DNA of 64,000 bases from assembly GCF_000173775.1 (NCBI RefSeq), contig NZ_ACCD01000010.1, forward strand, positions 60,954 to 124,953, in the 5' to 3' direction. Position 1 is the stretch's first letter. The number at the start of each line of letters is the position of its first letter. Positions 28,710 to 39,150 of this stretch are shown piece after piece. The stretch is from Yersinia rohdei ATCC 43380 (GTDB lineage: Bacteria > Pseudomonadota > Gammaproteobacteria > Enterobacterales > Enterobacteriaceae). The position numbers were made by a program, and so were the translations under genes. The notes beneath the pieces were generated by a model that made no database searches, had not been told where the DNA came from, and worked only from the letters and a program-made list of their open reading frames with translations.

Positions 28710-31138
28710 CCTGGCGGTGGTTTTGGCGTGAGTGGCGCTCCCCCTCACTGCTGATTGTTTGGTTGGCATTAACTCTGGCGGTTGCTTGTGTGTTGGCGCT
28801 GGGCAGCATCAGTGACCGGATGGAGCAAGGGCTTAGTCAGCAAAGCCGTGATTTTTTGGCCGGCGATAGGGTACTCAGAAGCGCTCATCCGGTGCCGGAA
28901 AGTTGGTTGCAGGAAGCCAGGCAACAGGGGCTGAGTGTCAGTCGTCAACTGTCGTTTATGACCATGACTTATGCCGGAGACCGCCCACAGCTGGCAGATG
29001 TGAAAGCCACTGATTTGGCTTATCCGCTGTATGGCACGCTGGAAACGATTCCGCCGCAGGCCAGGTTGGAACCGGGAACTGCGCTGGTGGCCCCGCGCCT
29101 GCTGGCACTGCTCGGGGTTAAGGTCGGCGATACCCTTGAAGTGGGTGATACCGCACTGAAAATCATTGGCGAAGTGCTTCAGGAGCCAGATTCAGGTTTT
29201 AATCCCTTCCAGACCGCGCCGCGTATTTTGATTAATTTGGCTGATGTGGATAAAACCGGTGCCATACAGCCGGGGAGCCGTCTGAGTTATCGCTATATGT
29301 TTGCCGGTTCTGCCAAGGCCGTCGCCGAATTTAGTGATTGGCTCACGCCGCAGCTGACACCAGACCAGCGCTGGTATGGATTACAAGAATCCGGCGGTGC
29401 GCTGGGGAAATCCCTGCAACGCGCACAACAGTTTTTGCTGTTATCAGCATTATTGACGTTATTGTTATCCATTGCTGCGGTTGCCGTGGCCATGGGGCAC
29501 TATTGCCGCAGTCGCTATGATTTGGTGGCGGTACTGAAAACCTTGGGGGCAGGGCGTCGCGCTTTGCGCCGGTTGATTATTGGCCAGTGGTTCTCGGTGT
29601 TGGTGTTGGCGGGCCTGTGTGGCAGCCTAATTGGCTTATTATTTGAAAAGATATTAATTCAGCTGTTATCCCCGGTATTACCGGCAGCATTACCGGCGGC
29701 CGGATTATGGCCTTGGGCCTGGTCAATGGGATCGTTGGTATTGATTTCATTGCTGGTGGGTATCCGCCCTTATCGGCAATTACTGGCGACTCAACCTTTG
29801 CGCGTCTTGCGCCGTGATGTCTCGGCCAATGTGTGGCCGCTGCGTTATTTTATTCCGGTAATGATATGCATTGTGGTGGGGTTATTGGCCTTATTGATGG
29901 GCGGCAATTCGCTGCTGTGGGCGATCCTCGGGGGCATGGTGGTGTTGGCGCTATTATTGGGGGTGATTGGTTGGGGCGGATTATTACTGCTGCGCCGCCT
30001 GACCGTCACCCGCTTATCATTGCGCTTGGCAATCAACCGGTTACTGCGCCAACCTTGGATGACACTCACCCAATTGGCGGCCTTCTCACTCTCATTTATG
30101 CTGTTAGCTTTGTTATTGGTGCTGCGCGGGGATTTGCTAGACCGCTGGCAGCAGCAATTACCCCCGGACAGCCCAAATTATTTCTTGCTGAATATCACAC
30201 CGCAACAAGTACCTCAGGTAACCGAGTTTCTGACACAGCACCAAATAACGCCCTCGACCTTCTATCCCATTGTTCGGGCGCGTTTGGCTGAAATTAATCA
30301 GCAGTTGGCAACTGAGCGAGTGCATGAGGATGACCCCGGCGGCGAAGCGGTTAATCGGGAGCTGAATCTGACCTGGCAGCAACATTTACCGGAGCATAAT
30401 CTGTTGACTGCGGGCCAGTGGCCGCCCAAGTCAGATGAAGTGTCGATGGAGAAGGGAATTGCTGATCGGCTAGGGATTAAAATCGGCGATAAACTGACAT
30501 TTAGTGGCGATACCCAGTCTTTTGAGGCCAAAGTGAGCAGTATTCGTCAGGTTGACTGGGAAAGCCTGCGTCCTAATTTTTACTTTATTTTCCCACCGGG
30601 TGCTCTGGATAAGCAGCCGCAAACTTGGCTGACCAGTTTCCGCTATCAGGGAAATGGCGAGGTGCTGACGCAATTAAACCGCCAGTTCCCGACACTCAGC
30701 TTACTGGATATCGGGGCGATGCTTAAACAGGTCGGGCAGGTGCTGCAACAGGTCAGCCGTGCACTGGAGGTCATGGTTATCTTAGTGATTCTGTGTGGCA
30801 CTTTGCTGCTATTAGCACAAGTGCAGGTCGGTATGCGCCAGCGCCGTCAGGAATTGGTAGTTTATCGCACGCTCGGAGCCAGTAAGCGCTTACTGAGGGG
30901 CACTCTGTGGTGGGAGTTCGCCCTGCTGGGGCTGGTGGCGGGATTGGCTGCGGCACTGGGGGCAGAAGCGGCGCTGTGGGCATTACAGCGGTTAGTGTTT
31001 GATTTTCCGTGGCAACCAAATTGGCTGATGTGGTGGGTATTACCACTGGCGGCGGCTTTGTTGTTGTCACTCTGTGGGGGGTGGCTGGGGGCGCGATTGC
31101 TCCGTGGCCGAGCATTATTTAGAGGATACGAAGGCTAA
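28706..31138 (+). CDS. ybbP: ABC transporter permease YbbP
   Basis: 810-residue permease with two FtsX-like units: helix 1, a large periplasmic domain, three helices (LLLSALLTLLLSIAAVAVAM onward), then a second half with a four-helix core, another periplasmic domain and three final helices. The start at ATG 28706 overlaps the ybbA stop by 4 nt and gives the E. coli N-terminus ([16 protein letters not shown]). Together with ybbA it forms a putative lipid- or toxin-related exporter. Core gene. Confidence 0.92.
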   Translation: MTWRWFWREWRSPSLLIVWLALTLAVACVLALGSISDRMEQGLSQQSRDFLAGDRVLRSAHPVPESWLQEARQQGLSVSRQLSFMTMTYAGDRPQLADVKATDLAYPLYGTLETIPPQARLEPGTALVAPRLLALLGVKVGDTLEVGDTALKIIGEVLQEPDSGFNPFQTAPRILINLADVDKTGAIQPGSRLSYRYMFAGSAKAVAEFSDWLTPQLTPDQRWYGLQESGGALGKSLQRAQQFLLLSALLTLLLSIAAVAVAMGHYCRSRYDLVAVLKTLGAGRRALRRLIIGQWFSVLVLAGLCGSLIGLLFEKILIQLLSPVLPAALPAAGLWPWAWSMGSLVLISLLVGIRPYRQLLATQPLRVLRRDVSANVWPLRYFIPVMICIVVGLLALLMGGNSLLWAILGGMVVLALLLGVIGWGGLLLLRRLTVTRLSLRLAINRLLRQPWMTLTQLAAFSLSFMLLALLLVLRGDLLDRWQQQLPPDSPNYFLLNITPQQVPQVTEFLTQHQITPSTFYPIVRARLAEINQQLATERVHEDDPGGEAVNRELNLTWQQHLPEHNLLTAGQWPPKSDEVSMEKGIADRLGIKIGDKLTFSGDTQSFEAKVSSIRQVDWESLRPNFYFIFPPGALDKQPQTWLTSFRYQGNGEVLTQLNRQFPTLSLLDIGAMLKQVGQVLQQVSRALEVMVILVILCGTLLLLAQVQVGMRQRRQELVVYRTLGASKRLLRGTLWWEFALLGLVAGLAAALGAEAALWALQRLVFDFPWQPNWLMWWVLPLAAALLLSLCGGWLGARLLRGRALFRGYEG

Positions 31139-31149
31139 GATTCTTATTC

Positions 31150-31174
31150 AGCGGGCAGTGCATGGCTGCCCGCT
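31150..31174. terminator. Bidirectional terminator between ybbP and purK
   Basis: A perfect 9-bp stem, AGCGGGCAG with CTGCCCGCT, and a 7-nt loop, placed between two convergent genes 12 nt after the ybbP stop and 7 nt after the purK stop. Confidence 0.8.
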
Positions 31175-31180
31175 AATGGA

Positions 31181-32245
31181 TCACAACTTATTCTGCGCCC
31201 AGATTAGCCCAGATTGATATTCGCCAGGCAATAAAGGCGCTAACGCTGTCAACGTGGCCCGCAACTGTGCGCCCTCGGGATCATTTAAATTCAAATGGCC
31301 CACTTTGCGCCCGTCACGTACCTCTTTTTCATACCAATGCAAATGCACCAATGGCAATGATAGCCATGCGGTATTCACCGGCGTGCCAATCAGATTAACC
31401 ATAGCCGACGGGGTATTTACCACCGGCGTTGGGAGGGGTAAATCTAAAATAGCGCGCAAGTGCAGCTCGAACTGGCTGATGGACGCGCCATTTTGTGTCC
31501 AGTGGCCACTGTTATGCACTCGTGGTGCCAACTCATTGATTAATAAACTGTCGCCGACGATAAAACATTCCATCGCCATCACGCCGACATAATTCAGCTC
31601 ATCCATAATGGCCGACAGCATCTTTTCTGCAAGCTGCTGCAAGCGGCTATCAGGCTGCGGCAAGGCCACACTCATGCGCAGGATGCCATCTTCATGCAGA
31701 TTATGGGTGAGAGGATAAAAGACGGCGTTACCTTGATGGCTACGCGCCCCGACCAGTGAAACCTCGCCGGAAAAATTTATCCCCTGCTCGACAATACATT
31801 CACCATAAGCATCTGCGGGTAAGGTTTTTTGCTCACCGGGACGTAAACGCCACTGACCACGGCCGTCATAGCCGCCGACCCGACGTTTTACTATCGCTAA
31901 TTCACCCAATGTGGCGAAGATGTGCGGCCACTCAGACTCACTGGCTAATAACTGCCAAGGCGCAGTGGCCAGATTCAGGCTATCGAGCAATTGTTTTTGA
32001 GTCAGACGATCAGCCAGACGCGGGAAAATATCACGGTTCACAAAAGCGGTATGGGTCGCGAGTTCTCGGGTTAAGGCGGTTTCTGGCCAGCGCTCAATCT
32101 CGGCGGTGATAACACTGTGCTGATAAGGCACGGCCTCGGGTTCAGCATCTAACCCCACCGGATAAACGGCAATACCCAGCGGCTCACCGGCTTGACGCAG
32201 CATGCGGCCTAGCTGGCCATTTCCCAATACGCAAACTGGCTTCAT
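31181..32245 (-). CDS. purK: N5-carboxyaminoimidazole ribonucleotide synthase
   Basis: ATP-grasp enzyme of purine synthesis that carboxylates AIR to N5-CAIR. 354 residues. [19 protein letters not shown] at the start, [14 protein letters not shown] near residue 145 and [15 protein letters not shown] near 260 are the family marks. The start overlaps the purE stop by 4 nt, so translation is coupled. The PurR box upstream of purE would control both. Confidence 0.97.
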   Translation of the reverse strand: MKPVCVLGNGQLGRMLRQAGEPLGIAVYPVGLDAEPEAVPYQHSVITAEIERWPETALTRELATHTAFVNRDIFPRLADRLTQKQLLDSLNLATAPWQLLASESEWPHIFATLGELAIVKRRVGGYDGRGQWRLRPGEQKTLPADAYGECIVEQGINFSGEVSLVGARSHQGNAVFYPLTHNLHEDGILRMSVALPQPDSRLQQLAEKMLSAIMDELNYVGVMAMECFIVGDSLLINELAPRVHNSGHWTQNGASISQFELHLRAILDLPLPTPVVNTPSAMVNLIGTPVNTAWLSLPLVHLHWYEKEVRDGRKVGHLNLNDPEGAQLRATLTALAPLLPGEYQSGLIWAQNKL

Positions 32246-32766
32246 GCATCCACCCGTGGATCTGGATTATCCAATACTTCGTCAGTCTGGTTTTTCCGCC
32301 AATCGGCTATACGCGCAGCCAATTCAGCATCATGCAACGCCAGTATTTGAGCGGCCAGCAATGCCGCGTTTGCAGCACCTGCTTTACCAATCGCCAATGT
32401 GCCCACTGGAATACCCCGTGGCATTTGCACAATGGAATACAGGCTATCGACGCCATTTAATGCGGCACTTTGCACCGGGACACCTAAAACCGGCACACAT
32501 GTTTTGGCGGCCAGCATACCTGGCAGATGCGCCGCGCCGCCCGCACCGGCAATAATGACATGTAAGCCATTGGCCTCGGCTTGTTCGGCAAAACTGAACA
32601 ATTTATCCGGGGTTCGGTGGGCAGAAACCACTTCGACATGAAACGGGACATTGAGCGTGGTGAGCACGTCGGCGGCGAACTGCATGGTGGCCCAGTCACT
32701 CTTGGACCCCATTACGATAGCGATTTTAACCCCGGCTGCATAAGCCGAATCGAGGTTAGCTCCCAT
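32242..32766 (-). CDS. purE: N5-carboxyaminoimidazole ribonucleotide mutase
   Basis: Converts N5-CAIR to CAIR. About 174 residues from ATG 32766, with AGGAG 10 nt before it; an upstream TTG (32793) lacks such a site. [18 protein letters not shown] segment ([15 protein letters not shown]), SAHRTPDK with the catalytic His, and [11 protein letters not shown] are diagnostic. First gene of purEK. Confidence 0.97.
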   Translation of the reverse strand: MGANLDSAYAAGVKIAIVMGSKSDWATMQFAADVLTTLNVPFHVEVVSAHRTPDKLFSFAEQAEANGLHVIIAGAGGAAHLPGMLAAKTCVPVLGVPVQSAALNGVDSLYSIVQMPRGIPVGTLAIGKAGAANAALLAAQILALHDAELAARIADWRKNQTDEVLDNPDPRVDA

Positions 32767-32787
32767 GGGTGTAAAGCTCCTGTGATT

Positions 32788-32803
32788 GCGCAAACGTCGG
32801 CCA
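32788..32803 (-). promoter_or_regulatory. Probable PurR box upstream of purE
   Basis: GCGCAAACGTCGGCCA matches the PurR consensus ACGCAAACGTTTGCGT at 11 of 16 positions, with the left half nearly perfect. It lies 22 nt before the purE start, where E. coli also has a PurR operator. Confidence 0.5.
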
Positions 32804-32974
32804 GCCCGATTTTAAAGAGAAAGCGACTGGCGAAGAGGGCGTAGAGCATATCATGAGCCAAAGGCAAGGAAAACGGTTGCGTCGCGGCTTTTCGCGGGAT
32901 TTTTCGGTTTTTTTTATGTGAAGGTAATAAAAGTTAGGGCGGAAATGGCTCTTGCTGACATGGCAGTTAGCCGA

Positions 32975-33697
32975 TTAAAACGGGAATTTAATCAACTCGA
33001 CATGCTCTTTAGTGACTTTCACCATCGAGCCTTCAACATGCCAGGCACCTAAAACTACCCGGTGGGCGGTCGTGGTGGGTAATGTTACCTTATGAACCTC
33101 AGGGCGATGAGTATGCCCATGAATCATCCAACTGACATGATTTCGCTGGAAAGCTTCCACCACGGCTTGCGGATTTACATCCATAATAAGCTGCGATTTT
33201 CCGCTATTATTTTGCTGGCTTTGGTTGCGCATATAAGCGGCAATACGTAAACGAAAGCGGAGAGGTAGCCACAGGAATAATTTCTGGATCAGTGGATTGT
33301 GGACTCGGCGACGAAAATGTTGATAGTCGGCATCATCAGTACACAAAGTATCGCCATGTAAAATAACAATTTTACGGCCATATAACTCGATCACTTTTTC
33401 TTCTGGCAGTAAGGTCATACCGCTTTCAAGAGCAAAACGTTTACCCAGCAGGAAGTCGCGGTTTCCGTGAATAAAGTAGCAGGGCACACCCTGTTGCTGG
33501 AGTGATTTTAATGCAGCCGCGATTTGCCGATACAAAGGTTCGGGGTCATCATCACCAATCCAAGACTCAAATAAATCGCCAAGGATATATAGGGCGTCAG
33601 CATGAATAGCATCGCGCTGTATAAAATGCAGGAAACCGGCAGTGATTGCCGGTTCCTGAATACTCAGATGCAAATCAGCAATAAAAAGCGTGCTCAT
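32975..33697 (-). CDS. lpxH: UDP-2,3-diacylglucosamine hydrolase
   Basis: Peripheral membrane enzyme of lipid A synthesis that cleaves UDP-diacyl-GlcN to lipid X and UMP. 240 residues, calcineurin-like metallophosphoesterase motifs in order: [39 protein letters not shown] and [12 protein letters not shown]. It starts 10 nt after the ppiB stop and is probably co-transcribed with it. Core gene. Confidence 0.97.
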   Translation of the reverse strand: MSTLFIADLHLSIQEPAITAGFLHFIQRDAIHADALYILGDLFESWIGDDDPEPLYRQIAAALKSLQQQGVPCYFIHGNRDFLLGKRFALESGMTLLPEEKVIELYGRKIVILHGDTLCTDDADYQHFRRRVHNPLIQKLFLWLPLRFRLRIAAYMRNQSQQNNSGKSQLIMDVNPQAVVEAFQRNHVSWMIHGHTHRPEVHKVTLPTTTAHRVVLGAWHVEGSMVKVTKEHVELIKFPF

Positions 33698-33707
33698 TAA
33701 AACGCTG

Positions 33708-34202
33708 TTACTCGCTTACAGTAACGCTTTTGATGAGAACATCTTCTTTTGGCACATCTTGATGCATACCACTGCGGCCAGTAGCAACGTTTTTGATTTT
33801 ATCAACCACGTCCAGACCTTCAGTGACTTCAGCAAATACACAATAACCCCAGCCATCCGGGCGCTCTGAACGGAAGTTCAGAAAATCGTTGTCAGCTACG
33901 TTAATAAAGAACTGAGCTGTGGCAGAATGTGGGTCATTAGTACGCGCCATAGCCAAAGTGCCACGGGTGTTTTTCAGACCATTGTTGGCTTCGTTCTTGA
34001 TAGGTGCGTCAGTGTTTTTCTGATTCATGCCCGGCTCAAAGCCACCGCCCTGGATCATGAAACCATCGATAACACGGTGGAAGATAGTGTTATCATAGAA
34101 ACCTTTACGGCAGTAGTTCAGGAAGTTTTCAACGGTAACCGGCGCTTTATCAGCGAAGGTGTTGATGACGATATCGCCGTGATTAGTATGAAAAGTGACC
34201 AT
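33708..34202 (-). CDS. ppiB: Cytoplasmic peptidyl-prolyl cis-trans isomerase B
   Basis: Cyclophilin of 164 residues, the same length as E. coli PpiB, with no signal peptide. [15 protein letters not shown] near residue 40 and [17 protein letters not shown] near 95 form the active site. Divergent from cysS; upstream of lpxH. Confidence 0.97.
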   Translation of the reverse strand: MVTFHTNHGDIVINTFADKAPVTVENFLNYCRKGFYDNTIFHRVIDGFMIQGGGFEPGMNQKNTDAPIKNEANNGLKNTRGTLAMARTNDPHSATAQFFINVADNDFLNFRSERPDGWGYCVFAEVTEGLDVVDKIKNVATGRSGMHQDVPKEDVLIKSVTVSE

Positions 34203-34413
34203 AATAATATTCCTGCTAGTGTAATAAGTGTATTCACAGATGAGTCGTAACTCTTTAGACGGCTCTTATATCATATCTCTGGGGTTGAGTCAGCACTCGA
34301 AACGCCGCCTTTGTGGGCGAAAAAGTGCTGTATCAGAAGCTGATTTGCCGCATAATCTGATGATATCCCTTTAAACCATGCGTATCGCAAAACAAAAACT
34401 ACGGAATGTCCCG

Positions 34414-35799
34414 ATGCTAAAGATTTTTAATACACTGAGTCGCCAAAAAGAGGAATTCAAGCCTATCCATGCCGGTAAAATTGGCATGTACGTATGCGGG
34501 ATCACTATTTATGACCTGTGTCACATTGGGCATGGGCGTACTTTTGTCGCTTTCGACGTTGTTGCACGTTATTTGCGTTATTTAGGTTACTCGCTGACTT
34601 ATGTTCGCAATGTGACCGATGTTGACGATAAAATCATCAAACGTGCAATTGAAAACAATGAAACCTGTGAACAGCTGACGACACGTATGTTGGCTGAAAT
34701 GCATAAAGATTTCGATGCACTGAATCTTGAACGCCCCGATTTAGAACCGCGTGCAACTCATCATATCCCAGAGATAATTGAGCTAACCGAGCGCTTGATA
34801 GCCCGTGAGCACGCCTATGTGGCGTCAAATGGCGATGTGATGTTCGCGGTAGACAGTGATCCTGATTATGGTTTGTTATCTCGTCAGGATTTAGACCAGT
34901 TGCAGGCGGGGGCTCGGGTTGAAATTGCTGATGTTAAACGCAATCCGATGGATTTTGTGTTGTGGAAAATGTCCAAGCCCGGAGAGCCTAGCTGGGAATC
35001 ACCTTGGGGGCCGGGCCGCCCTGGCTGGCATATTGAGTGCTCCGCTATGAACGGCAAGCAGTTAGGTGCGCATTTTGACATTCACGGTGGGGGTTCTGAT
35101 TTGATGTTCCCGCACCATGAAAATGAAATTGCTCAATCGACCTGTGCCCATGATGGCCCCTATGTTAATTACTGGATGCATTCCGGTATGGTGATGATTG
35201 ACAAAGAAAAAATGTCAAAATCACTGAATAACTTCTTCACTATTCGCGATGTGTTGGAATATTACGATGCTGAGACCGTGCGCTACTTCCTGATGTCTGG
35301 GCACTATCGTAGCCAACTCAACTATAGCGAAGAGAACCTTAAACAAGCGCGAGCATCATTAGAGCGATTATATACCGCGCTACGTGGTACTGATGTGCAT
35401 GCTGCTCCGGCGGGGGGCGCTGAGTTTGAAGCGCGTTTCCGTGCGGCAATGGACGATGATTTCAATACTCCAGAAGCTTATTCTGTGCTATTTGATCTCG
35501 CCCGTGAAGTGAACCGCTTAAAAACTGAAGATATCACTGCGGCAAATGGTTTAGCGGCAGAGTTGCGTAAACTTGCTCATGTACTGGGGTTGTTAGAGCA
35601 GGATCCAGAGCTGTTTTTACAAAGCGGTGCGCAGAGCGATGGTGATGAAGTGGCAAAAATCGAAGCTTTAATCAAACAGCGCAATGATGCTCGTAGCAGC
35701 AAAGATTGGGCGCTGGCGGATTCTGCCCGAGACCAATTAAATGAGTTGGGTATTGTGCTGGAAGATGGCCCGCAAGGGACAACATGGCGTCGTAAGTAA
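34414..35799 (+). CDS. cysS: Cysteinyl-tRNA synthetase
   Basis: Class I aminoacyl-tRNA synthetase, 461 residues from ATG 34414 (protein starts [15 protein letters not shown] as in E. coli). An in-frame ATG 36 nt upstream is not supported. The zinc-site Cys in [10 protein letters not shown], the HIGH-like HIGHGRT near residue 34, the [16 protein letters not shown] segment ([13 protein letters not shown]) and KMSKSLNNF are present. Divergent to ppiB. Confidence 0.98.
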   Translation: MLKIFNTLSRQKEEFKPIHAGKIGMYVCGITIYDLCHIGHGRTFVAFDVVARYLRYLGYSLTYVRNVTDVDDKIIKRAIENNETCEQLTTRMLAEMHKDFDALNLERPDLEPRATHHIPEIIELTERLIAREHAYVASNGDVMFAVDSDPDYGLLSRQDLDQLQAGARVEIADVKRNPMDFVLWKMSKPGEPSWESPWGPGRPGWHIECSAMNGKQLGAHFDIHGGGSDLMFPHHENEIAQSTCAHDGPYVNYWMHSGMVMIDKEKMSKSLNNFFTIRDVLEYYDAETVRYFLMSGHYRSQLNYSEENLKQARASLERLYTALRGTDVHAAPAGGAEFEARFRAAMDDDFNTPEAYSVLFDLAREVNRLKTEDITAANGLAAELRKLAHVLGLLEQDPELFLQSGAQSDGDEVAKIEALIKQRNDARSSKDWALADSARDQLNELGIVLEDGPQGTTWRRK

Positions 35800-35822
35800 C
35801 ACAATATTTGAATAGCGAAATG

Positions 35823-35840
35823 GGCAGTTGTTCAACTGCC
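35823..35840 (+). terminator. Hairpin after cysS
   Basis: GGCAGTTG and CAACTGCC form an inverted repeat separated by 2 nt, 24 nt after the cysS stop. The T-tract is poor, so this is a moderate call. Confidence 0.45.
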
Positions 35841-35847
35841 TAATTCG

Positions 35848-35988
35848 ATACCTAATAGATTTCGAGTTGCAGGTAGGCGGCAAGTGGAAAATCCCGATAA
35901 ACTTATTAATGTAGTGGCAACTACAAGTAAGTGATTCGGGTAACTGAATGCGGTCAACACACCTGCAACTTGAAAAATAAAGGGTATA
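35848..35988. repeat. ERIC-like intergenic repeat
   Basis: Bounded by inverted repeats TTTCGAGTTGCAGGT (35860-35874) and ACCTGCAACTTGAAA (35961-35975). The inner part has ERIC-like halves (GGAAAATCCCGATAAACTTA and AAGTAAGTGATTCGGGTAA). This matches the non-coding repeat found between genes in Yersinia and related genera. It fills the cysS-ybcJ spacer. Confidence 0.7.
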
Positions 35989-36201
35989 TCAGGCTTTAAC
36001 TTGTACTTTCATACCCTGAAACTCAACAATTTGGTCAGCCAGGATTTTGCAGCGCTTACGCGTTTCTACATTCCCATCGACTTTTACCTGCCCATCAGCG
36101 ATGGCAGCTTTTGCTGAGGCACCGCTATCGTTCCAACCTTGCAACTTCAATAAGTCGCATAGCTCGACGTGCGGGTGTTTTTCTAAATGAAAAATGTCCA
36201 T
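35989..36201 (-). CDS. ybcJ: S4-domain RNA-binding protein YbcJ
   Basis: 70 residues from ATG 36201, which has AAGGA 5 nt before it; a start at 36219 would overlap folD and lacks a site. The protein is one S4-type RNA-binding domain (LLKLQGWNDSGASAKAAI, then GQVKVDGNVETRKRCKI). The family probably binds ribosomal RNA. It is 14 nt after the folD stop and likely co-transcribed. Confidence 0.93.
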   Translation of the reverse strand: MDIFHLEKHPHVELCDLLKLQGWNDSGASAKAAIADGQVKVDGNVETRKRCKILADQIVEFQGMKVQVKA

Positions 36202-36215
36202 TACTGTCCTTTCTA

Positions 36216-37082
36216 TCAATTTTCGTTGATGTCGTGATATTCCTCACAGGCTTGCAAGGTATTTTGTATCAGTGTCGCAACGGTCATCGGCCCAACGCCA
36301 CCGGGAACCGGTGTAATCCAACCCGCACGTTCAACGGCGACATCAAATTCTACATCACCGACTACTTTACCACTTTCCAGGCGGTTAATGCCCACATCAA
36401 TCACGATAGCGCCGGGTTTAATCCACTCGCCGGGAATAAAACCGGGTTTTCCTACCGCTACGACCAATAAATCAGCATTTTCGACATGCTGACGCAAATT
36501 CTTGGTGAAACGATGGGTTACAGTCGTGGTGCAGCCCGCGAGCAATAGCTCAAGGCTCATCGGACGGCCAACAATATTGGATGCCCCGACCACCACAGCA
36601 TTCAGACCATAAGTCGGGATTTCATAACGCTCCAGCAGGGTAACAATACCGCGCGGGGTGCAGGGGCGCAGTTTTGGGGCGCGCTGACACAAGCGGCCAA
36701 CATTATACGGATGGAAACCATCGACATCTTTATCTGGGTGGATGCGCTCTAAGACTTTGACATTATCAATGCCCGCTGGCAGCGGTAATTGCACTAAAAT
36801 CCCATCAATCTCACTATCGCCATTCAGTGAATCAATTAGAGCCAGCAATTCTGCTTCAGTAGTGGTCATGGGCAGATCATAAGACCGTGAAACAAAACCG
36901 ACCTCTTCACATGCCTTACGCTTACTGGCGACATAAATTTGTGACGCTGGATTTTCGCCCACCAACACCACGGCAAGACCGGGAGCTCGTTTGCCCGCAG
37001 CTAAACGTTTTTGTACCAACACAGCAACTTCTTTTCTTACCTGCTGCGCAATCGTTTTACCATCAATAATTTTTGCTGACAT
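36216..37082 (-). CDS. folD: Bifunctional methylenetetrahydrofolate dehydrogenase/cyclohydrolase
   Basis: Interconverts methylene-, methenyl- and formyl-THF. 288 residues, the E. coli length. [14 protein letters not shown] near residue 50 carries the catalytic Lys, and [18 protein letters not shown] near 160 and [14 protein letters not shown] near the C-terminus are family signatures. Adjacent to argU, the usual gene neighbour of this tRNA in Yersinia and E. coli. Confidence 0.97.
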   Translation of the reverse strand: MSAKIIDGKTIAQQVRKEVAVLVQKRLAAGKRAPGLAVVLVGENPASQIYVASKRKACEEVGFVSRSYDLPMTTTEAELLALIDSLNGDSEIDGILVQLPLPAGIDNVKVLERIHPDKDVDGFHPYNVGRLCQRAPKLRPCTPRGIVTLLERYEIPTYGLNAVVVGASNIVGRPMSLELLLAGCTTTVTHRFTKNLRQHVENADLLVVAVGKPGFIPGEWIKPGAIVIDVGINRLESGKVVGDVEFDVAVERAGWITPVPGGVGPMTVATLIQNTLQACEEYHDINEN

Positions 37083-37215
37083 CAGTGGAAGGGTCCATCA
37101 ATTAAAAAAGCGGGATTCCACCTATTTTGTCAGAAGCGAGGCGTGCTGTCAGGCGTATAATAACGATTAATTAACGATTAAATAGCCAGATGATAAACTG
37201 TAAGGCGAAAACCCA

Positions 37216-37243
37216 TTGACTCGAAAGCGGCTGCCCGTATAAT
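37216..37243 (+). promoter_or_regulatory. argU promoter
   Basis: TTGACT (37216-37221) and TATAAT (37238-37243) are 16 nt apart, close to the sigma-70 consensus. The tRNA starts 53 nt after the -10 box. Confidence 0.8.
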
Positions 37244-37295
37244 CCAACCCGCAACTGACTACCAGCAGTCTTCTATACTGCGGTAAACATCAAAT

Positions 37296-37372
37296 GCGCC
37301 CTTAGCTCAGTTGGATAGAGCAACGGCCTTCTAAGCCGTAGGTCACAGGTTCGAGCCCTGTAGGGCGTACCA
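37296..37372 (+). tRNA. argU: tRNA-Arg (anticodon UCU)
   Basis: 77 nt including the encoded CCA. Acceptor stem GCGCCCT/AGGGCGT (with a terminal G-U), D-arm TAGCTCAGTTGGATAGAG, anticodon stem ACGGC/GCCGT with loop CTTCTAA giving anticodon TCT, and T-loop GGTTCGAGCC. Reads AGA codons. In E. coli the same tRNA is the attachment site of prophage DLP12; here the island integrase begins 176 nt downstream. Confidence 0.97.
37350..37365 (+). other. Left attachment core candidate (argU 3' end)
   Basis: TTCGAGCCCTGTAGGG, the T-loop to acceptor part of argU, recurs with two changes at 63071-63086 at the far end of the island. Tyrosine recombinases of this type commonly use the tRNA 3' end as the core site. 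The exact crossover cannot be read from one sequence. Confidence 0.5.
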
Positions 37373-37495
37373 TTTTTAAGTCAACACACCTCTACTGAAT
37401 TCTCTTTTTATCCCTTATACTCCCTGAAATTACTGAATTTTTCTGTCACGAGCTCTATCGAGGTCAACTCAGTTATACCCAAATCAAGTGGTATC

Positions 37496-37516
37496 TGGGG
37501 GCCTTTGAGGGGGCTC
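37496..37516 (+). repeat. Integrase arm-type repeat, left end
   Basis: TGGGGGCCT-N4-GGGGGCTC, with a near copy at 62995-63015 (17 of 21 identical). Paired G5 blocks of this kind are typical arm-type binding sites of tRNA-targeting integrases. It lies between argU and the integrase, next to the palindrome AGGGGCCCCT (37536-37545). Confidence 0.5.
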
Positions 37517-37547
37517 ATCTCGTTCAATGGAAATTAGGGGCCCCTTT

Positions 37548-38762
37548 ATGCCACTAAATGCACGACAGATTGATACTGCAAAACCCAAAGAAAAAGAATA
37601 CAAGCTCACTGATGGCGGTGGGCTGTATCTGTTGGTGAAACCTAACGGTGCGAGATACTGGCGCTTGAAGTATCGTTTTTTGGGTAAGGAGAAGAAGCTT
37701 TCTATCGGTGTTTACCCTGATATATCTCTGGCTGATGCTCGCTTGAAGCGAGAGGAAGCACGGAAGATAATTGCTTTAGGCGGTGACCCTGGAGAGGAAA
37801 AGAAAGCAGAAAAACTGGCTCAAAAGGCCAATGTCGAAAATACTTTCAAGGCTATCGCGCTGGAATGGCATGAGTACAAGCGGGCTAATTGGTCGAAAGG
37901 CTATGCTGAAGATCTGATGGAAGCGTTCGAGAACGATATATTTCCTGATATTGGTAAGCGTCCCATTGCTGAGATCAAACCGCTCGAAGTGCTCAGTTCG
38001 CTACGTAAACTCGAAAAGCGAGGTGTACTCGATAAACTGCGTAAAATCCGCCAGGCCTGCAATCAGGTATTTCGCTATGCCATCGTCACCGGAAGAGCTG
38101 AAACTAATCCGGCCTCTGAACTGGCAAGTGCCTTAACTGCACCTAAATCTACCCATTACCCCCATCTGCTAGCTGATGAACTCCCTAATTTCTTACAAGC
38201 CCTTGCCGCGTATTCTGGTAGCCCGATCACCCGACTTGCTACTCGAATTCTGATGTTGACCGGGGTTCGCACCGTCGAACTCCGCCAAGCTGAATGGAAA
38301 GAGTTTGATTTCGATAAACGTGTTTGGGAAGTCCCGGTTGAAAGGATGAAGATGCGTCGTCCGCATCTGGTTCCTTTATCCGATCAAGTTGTGGCAGCAC
38401 TGCGAGAGATCCAGGCAGTGACGGGCCGTTACAATCTGGTTTTCCCAGGCCGTAACGACATTACGAAACCGATGAGTGAAGCGAGTATCAATCAGGTGCT
38501 GAAACGGATTGGTTACCACGGGAAAGCTACGGGGCACGGTTTCCGGCACACGATGAGTACTATCCTGCACGAACAGGGCTATAACACTGCGTGGATCGAG
38601 TTACAGCTTGCTCATGTGGATAAGAACACCATTCGTGGAACATACAACCATGCGCAGTATCTGGAGCAGCGTAGGGAGATGTTGCAGTGGTATGGGGACT
38701 ATGTGGACAACCTAGAGCTCGGTGGGGGTGTGGTTCATGGGAAGTTTGGATGTCGTGCTTAA
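37548..38762 (+). CDS. P4-type tyrosine recombinase (island integrase)
   Basis: Integrates and excises the island at argU. 404 residues from ATG 37548 (TTAGGGG lies 8 nt before it). N-terminal DUF4102 arm-binding domain: LNARQIDTAKPKEKEYKL and DGGGLYLLVKPNGARYWRLK. C-terminal catalytic domain: Arg in LTGVRTVELRQAEW (about 245-258), HGFRHTMSTIL with His-X-X-Arg (about 330), then LAHVDKNTIRGTYNHAQYLE, which supplies the second His and the nucleophile Tyr. All catalytic residues are present, so it should be active. Followed by two integrase tail remnants. Confidence 0.95.
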   Translation: MPLNARQIDTAKPKEKEYKLTDGGGLYLLVKPNGARYWRLKYRFLGKEKKLSIGVYPDISLADARLKREEARKIIALGGDPGEEKKAEKLAQKANVENTFKAIALEWHEYKRANWSKGYAEDLMEAFENDIFPDIGKRPIAEIKPLEVLSSLRKLEKRGVLDKLRKIRQACNQVFRYAIVTGRAETNPASELASALTAPKSTHYPHLLADELPNFLQALAAYSGSPITRLATRILMLTGVRTVELRQAEWKEFDFDKRVWEVPVERMKMRRPHLVPLSDQVVAALREIQAVTGRYNLVFPGRNDITKPMSEASINQVLKRIGYHGKATGHGFRHTMSTILHEQGYNTAWIELQLAHVDKNTIRGTYNHAQYLEQRREMLQWYGDYVDNLELGGGVVHGKFGCRA

Positions 38763-38921
38763 GTTGAGGTGGGTTTTCTGAAGGGGATCGGCAGTGCCAG
38801 CAGTGCTGCTGGTGCTGCTGGTTTTCGTGATCACTTGTTTTTTGTTTGGTTTCGATGAAATGGGAGTCTGAGTCGAGCTTTATCGACATGCCATAACCCT
38901 TCAAAGCCGATATCTGCGGGC

Positions 38922-39146
38922 ATGGCATGTAGCTCGTTGATCGAATCGGGGTTGTGGTCTAAAGATGCGGTTGAGCAGCAGATGAGCCATCAGGAGCGTA
39001 ACTCTGTGCGTGCGTCTTACATTCATAAGGCGGAGCACCTGGATGAACGCAGGCTAATGCTGCAGTGGTGGGCCGATTTTCTGGATGCGAATCGGGACAA
39101 GGGGATTAGCCCGTTTGATTTTGGAAAATCTAATAACTGGCAATAA
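38922..39146 (+). pseudogene. C-terminal remnant of a second P4-type integrase
   Basis: About 74 residues that read as the end of a P4-type integrase: CSSLIESGLWSKDAVEQQMS, then SYIHKAEHLDERRLMLQWW with the nucleophile Tyr and the usual tail. The first about 330 residues of such a protein are missing, so it cannot work. It differs from the intact integrase and is therefore a relic of another integration at argU, not an internal duplication. Confidence 0.85.
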
Positions 39147-39150
39147 CTAA

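Noticed and set aside
37474..37500. Third ERIC-like repeat copy after argU
   Set aside because: TATACCCAAATCAAGTGG recalls the repeat end, but nothing beyond it matches.
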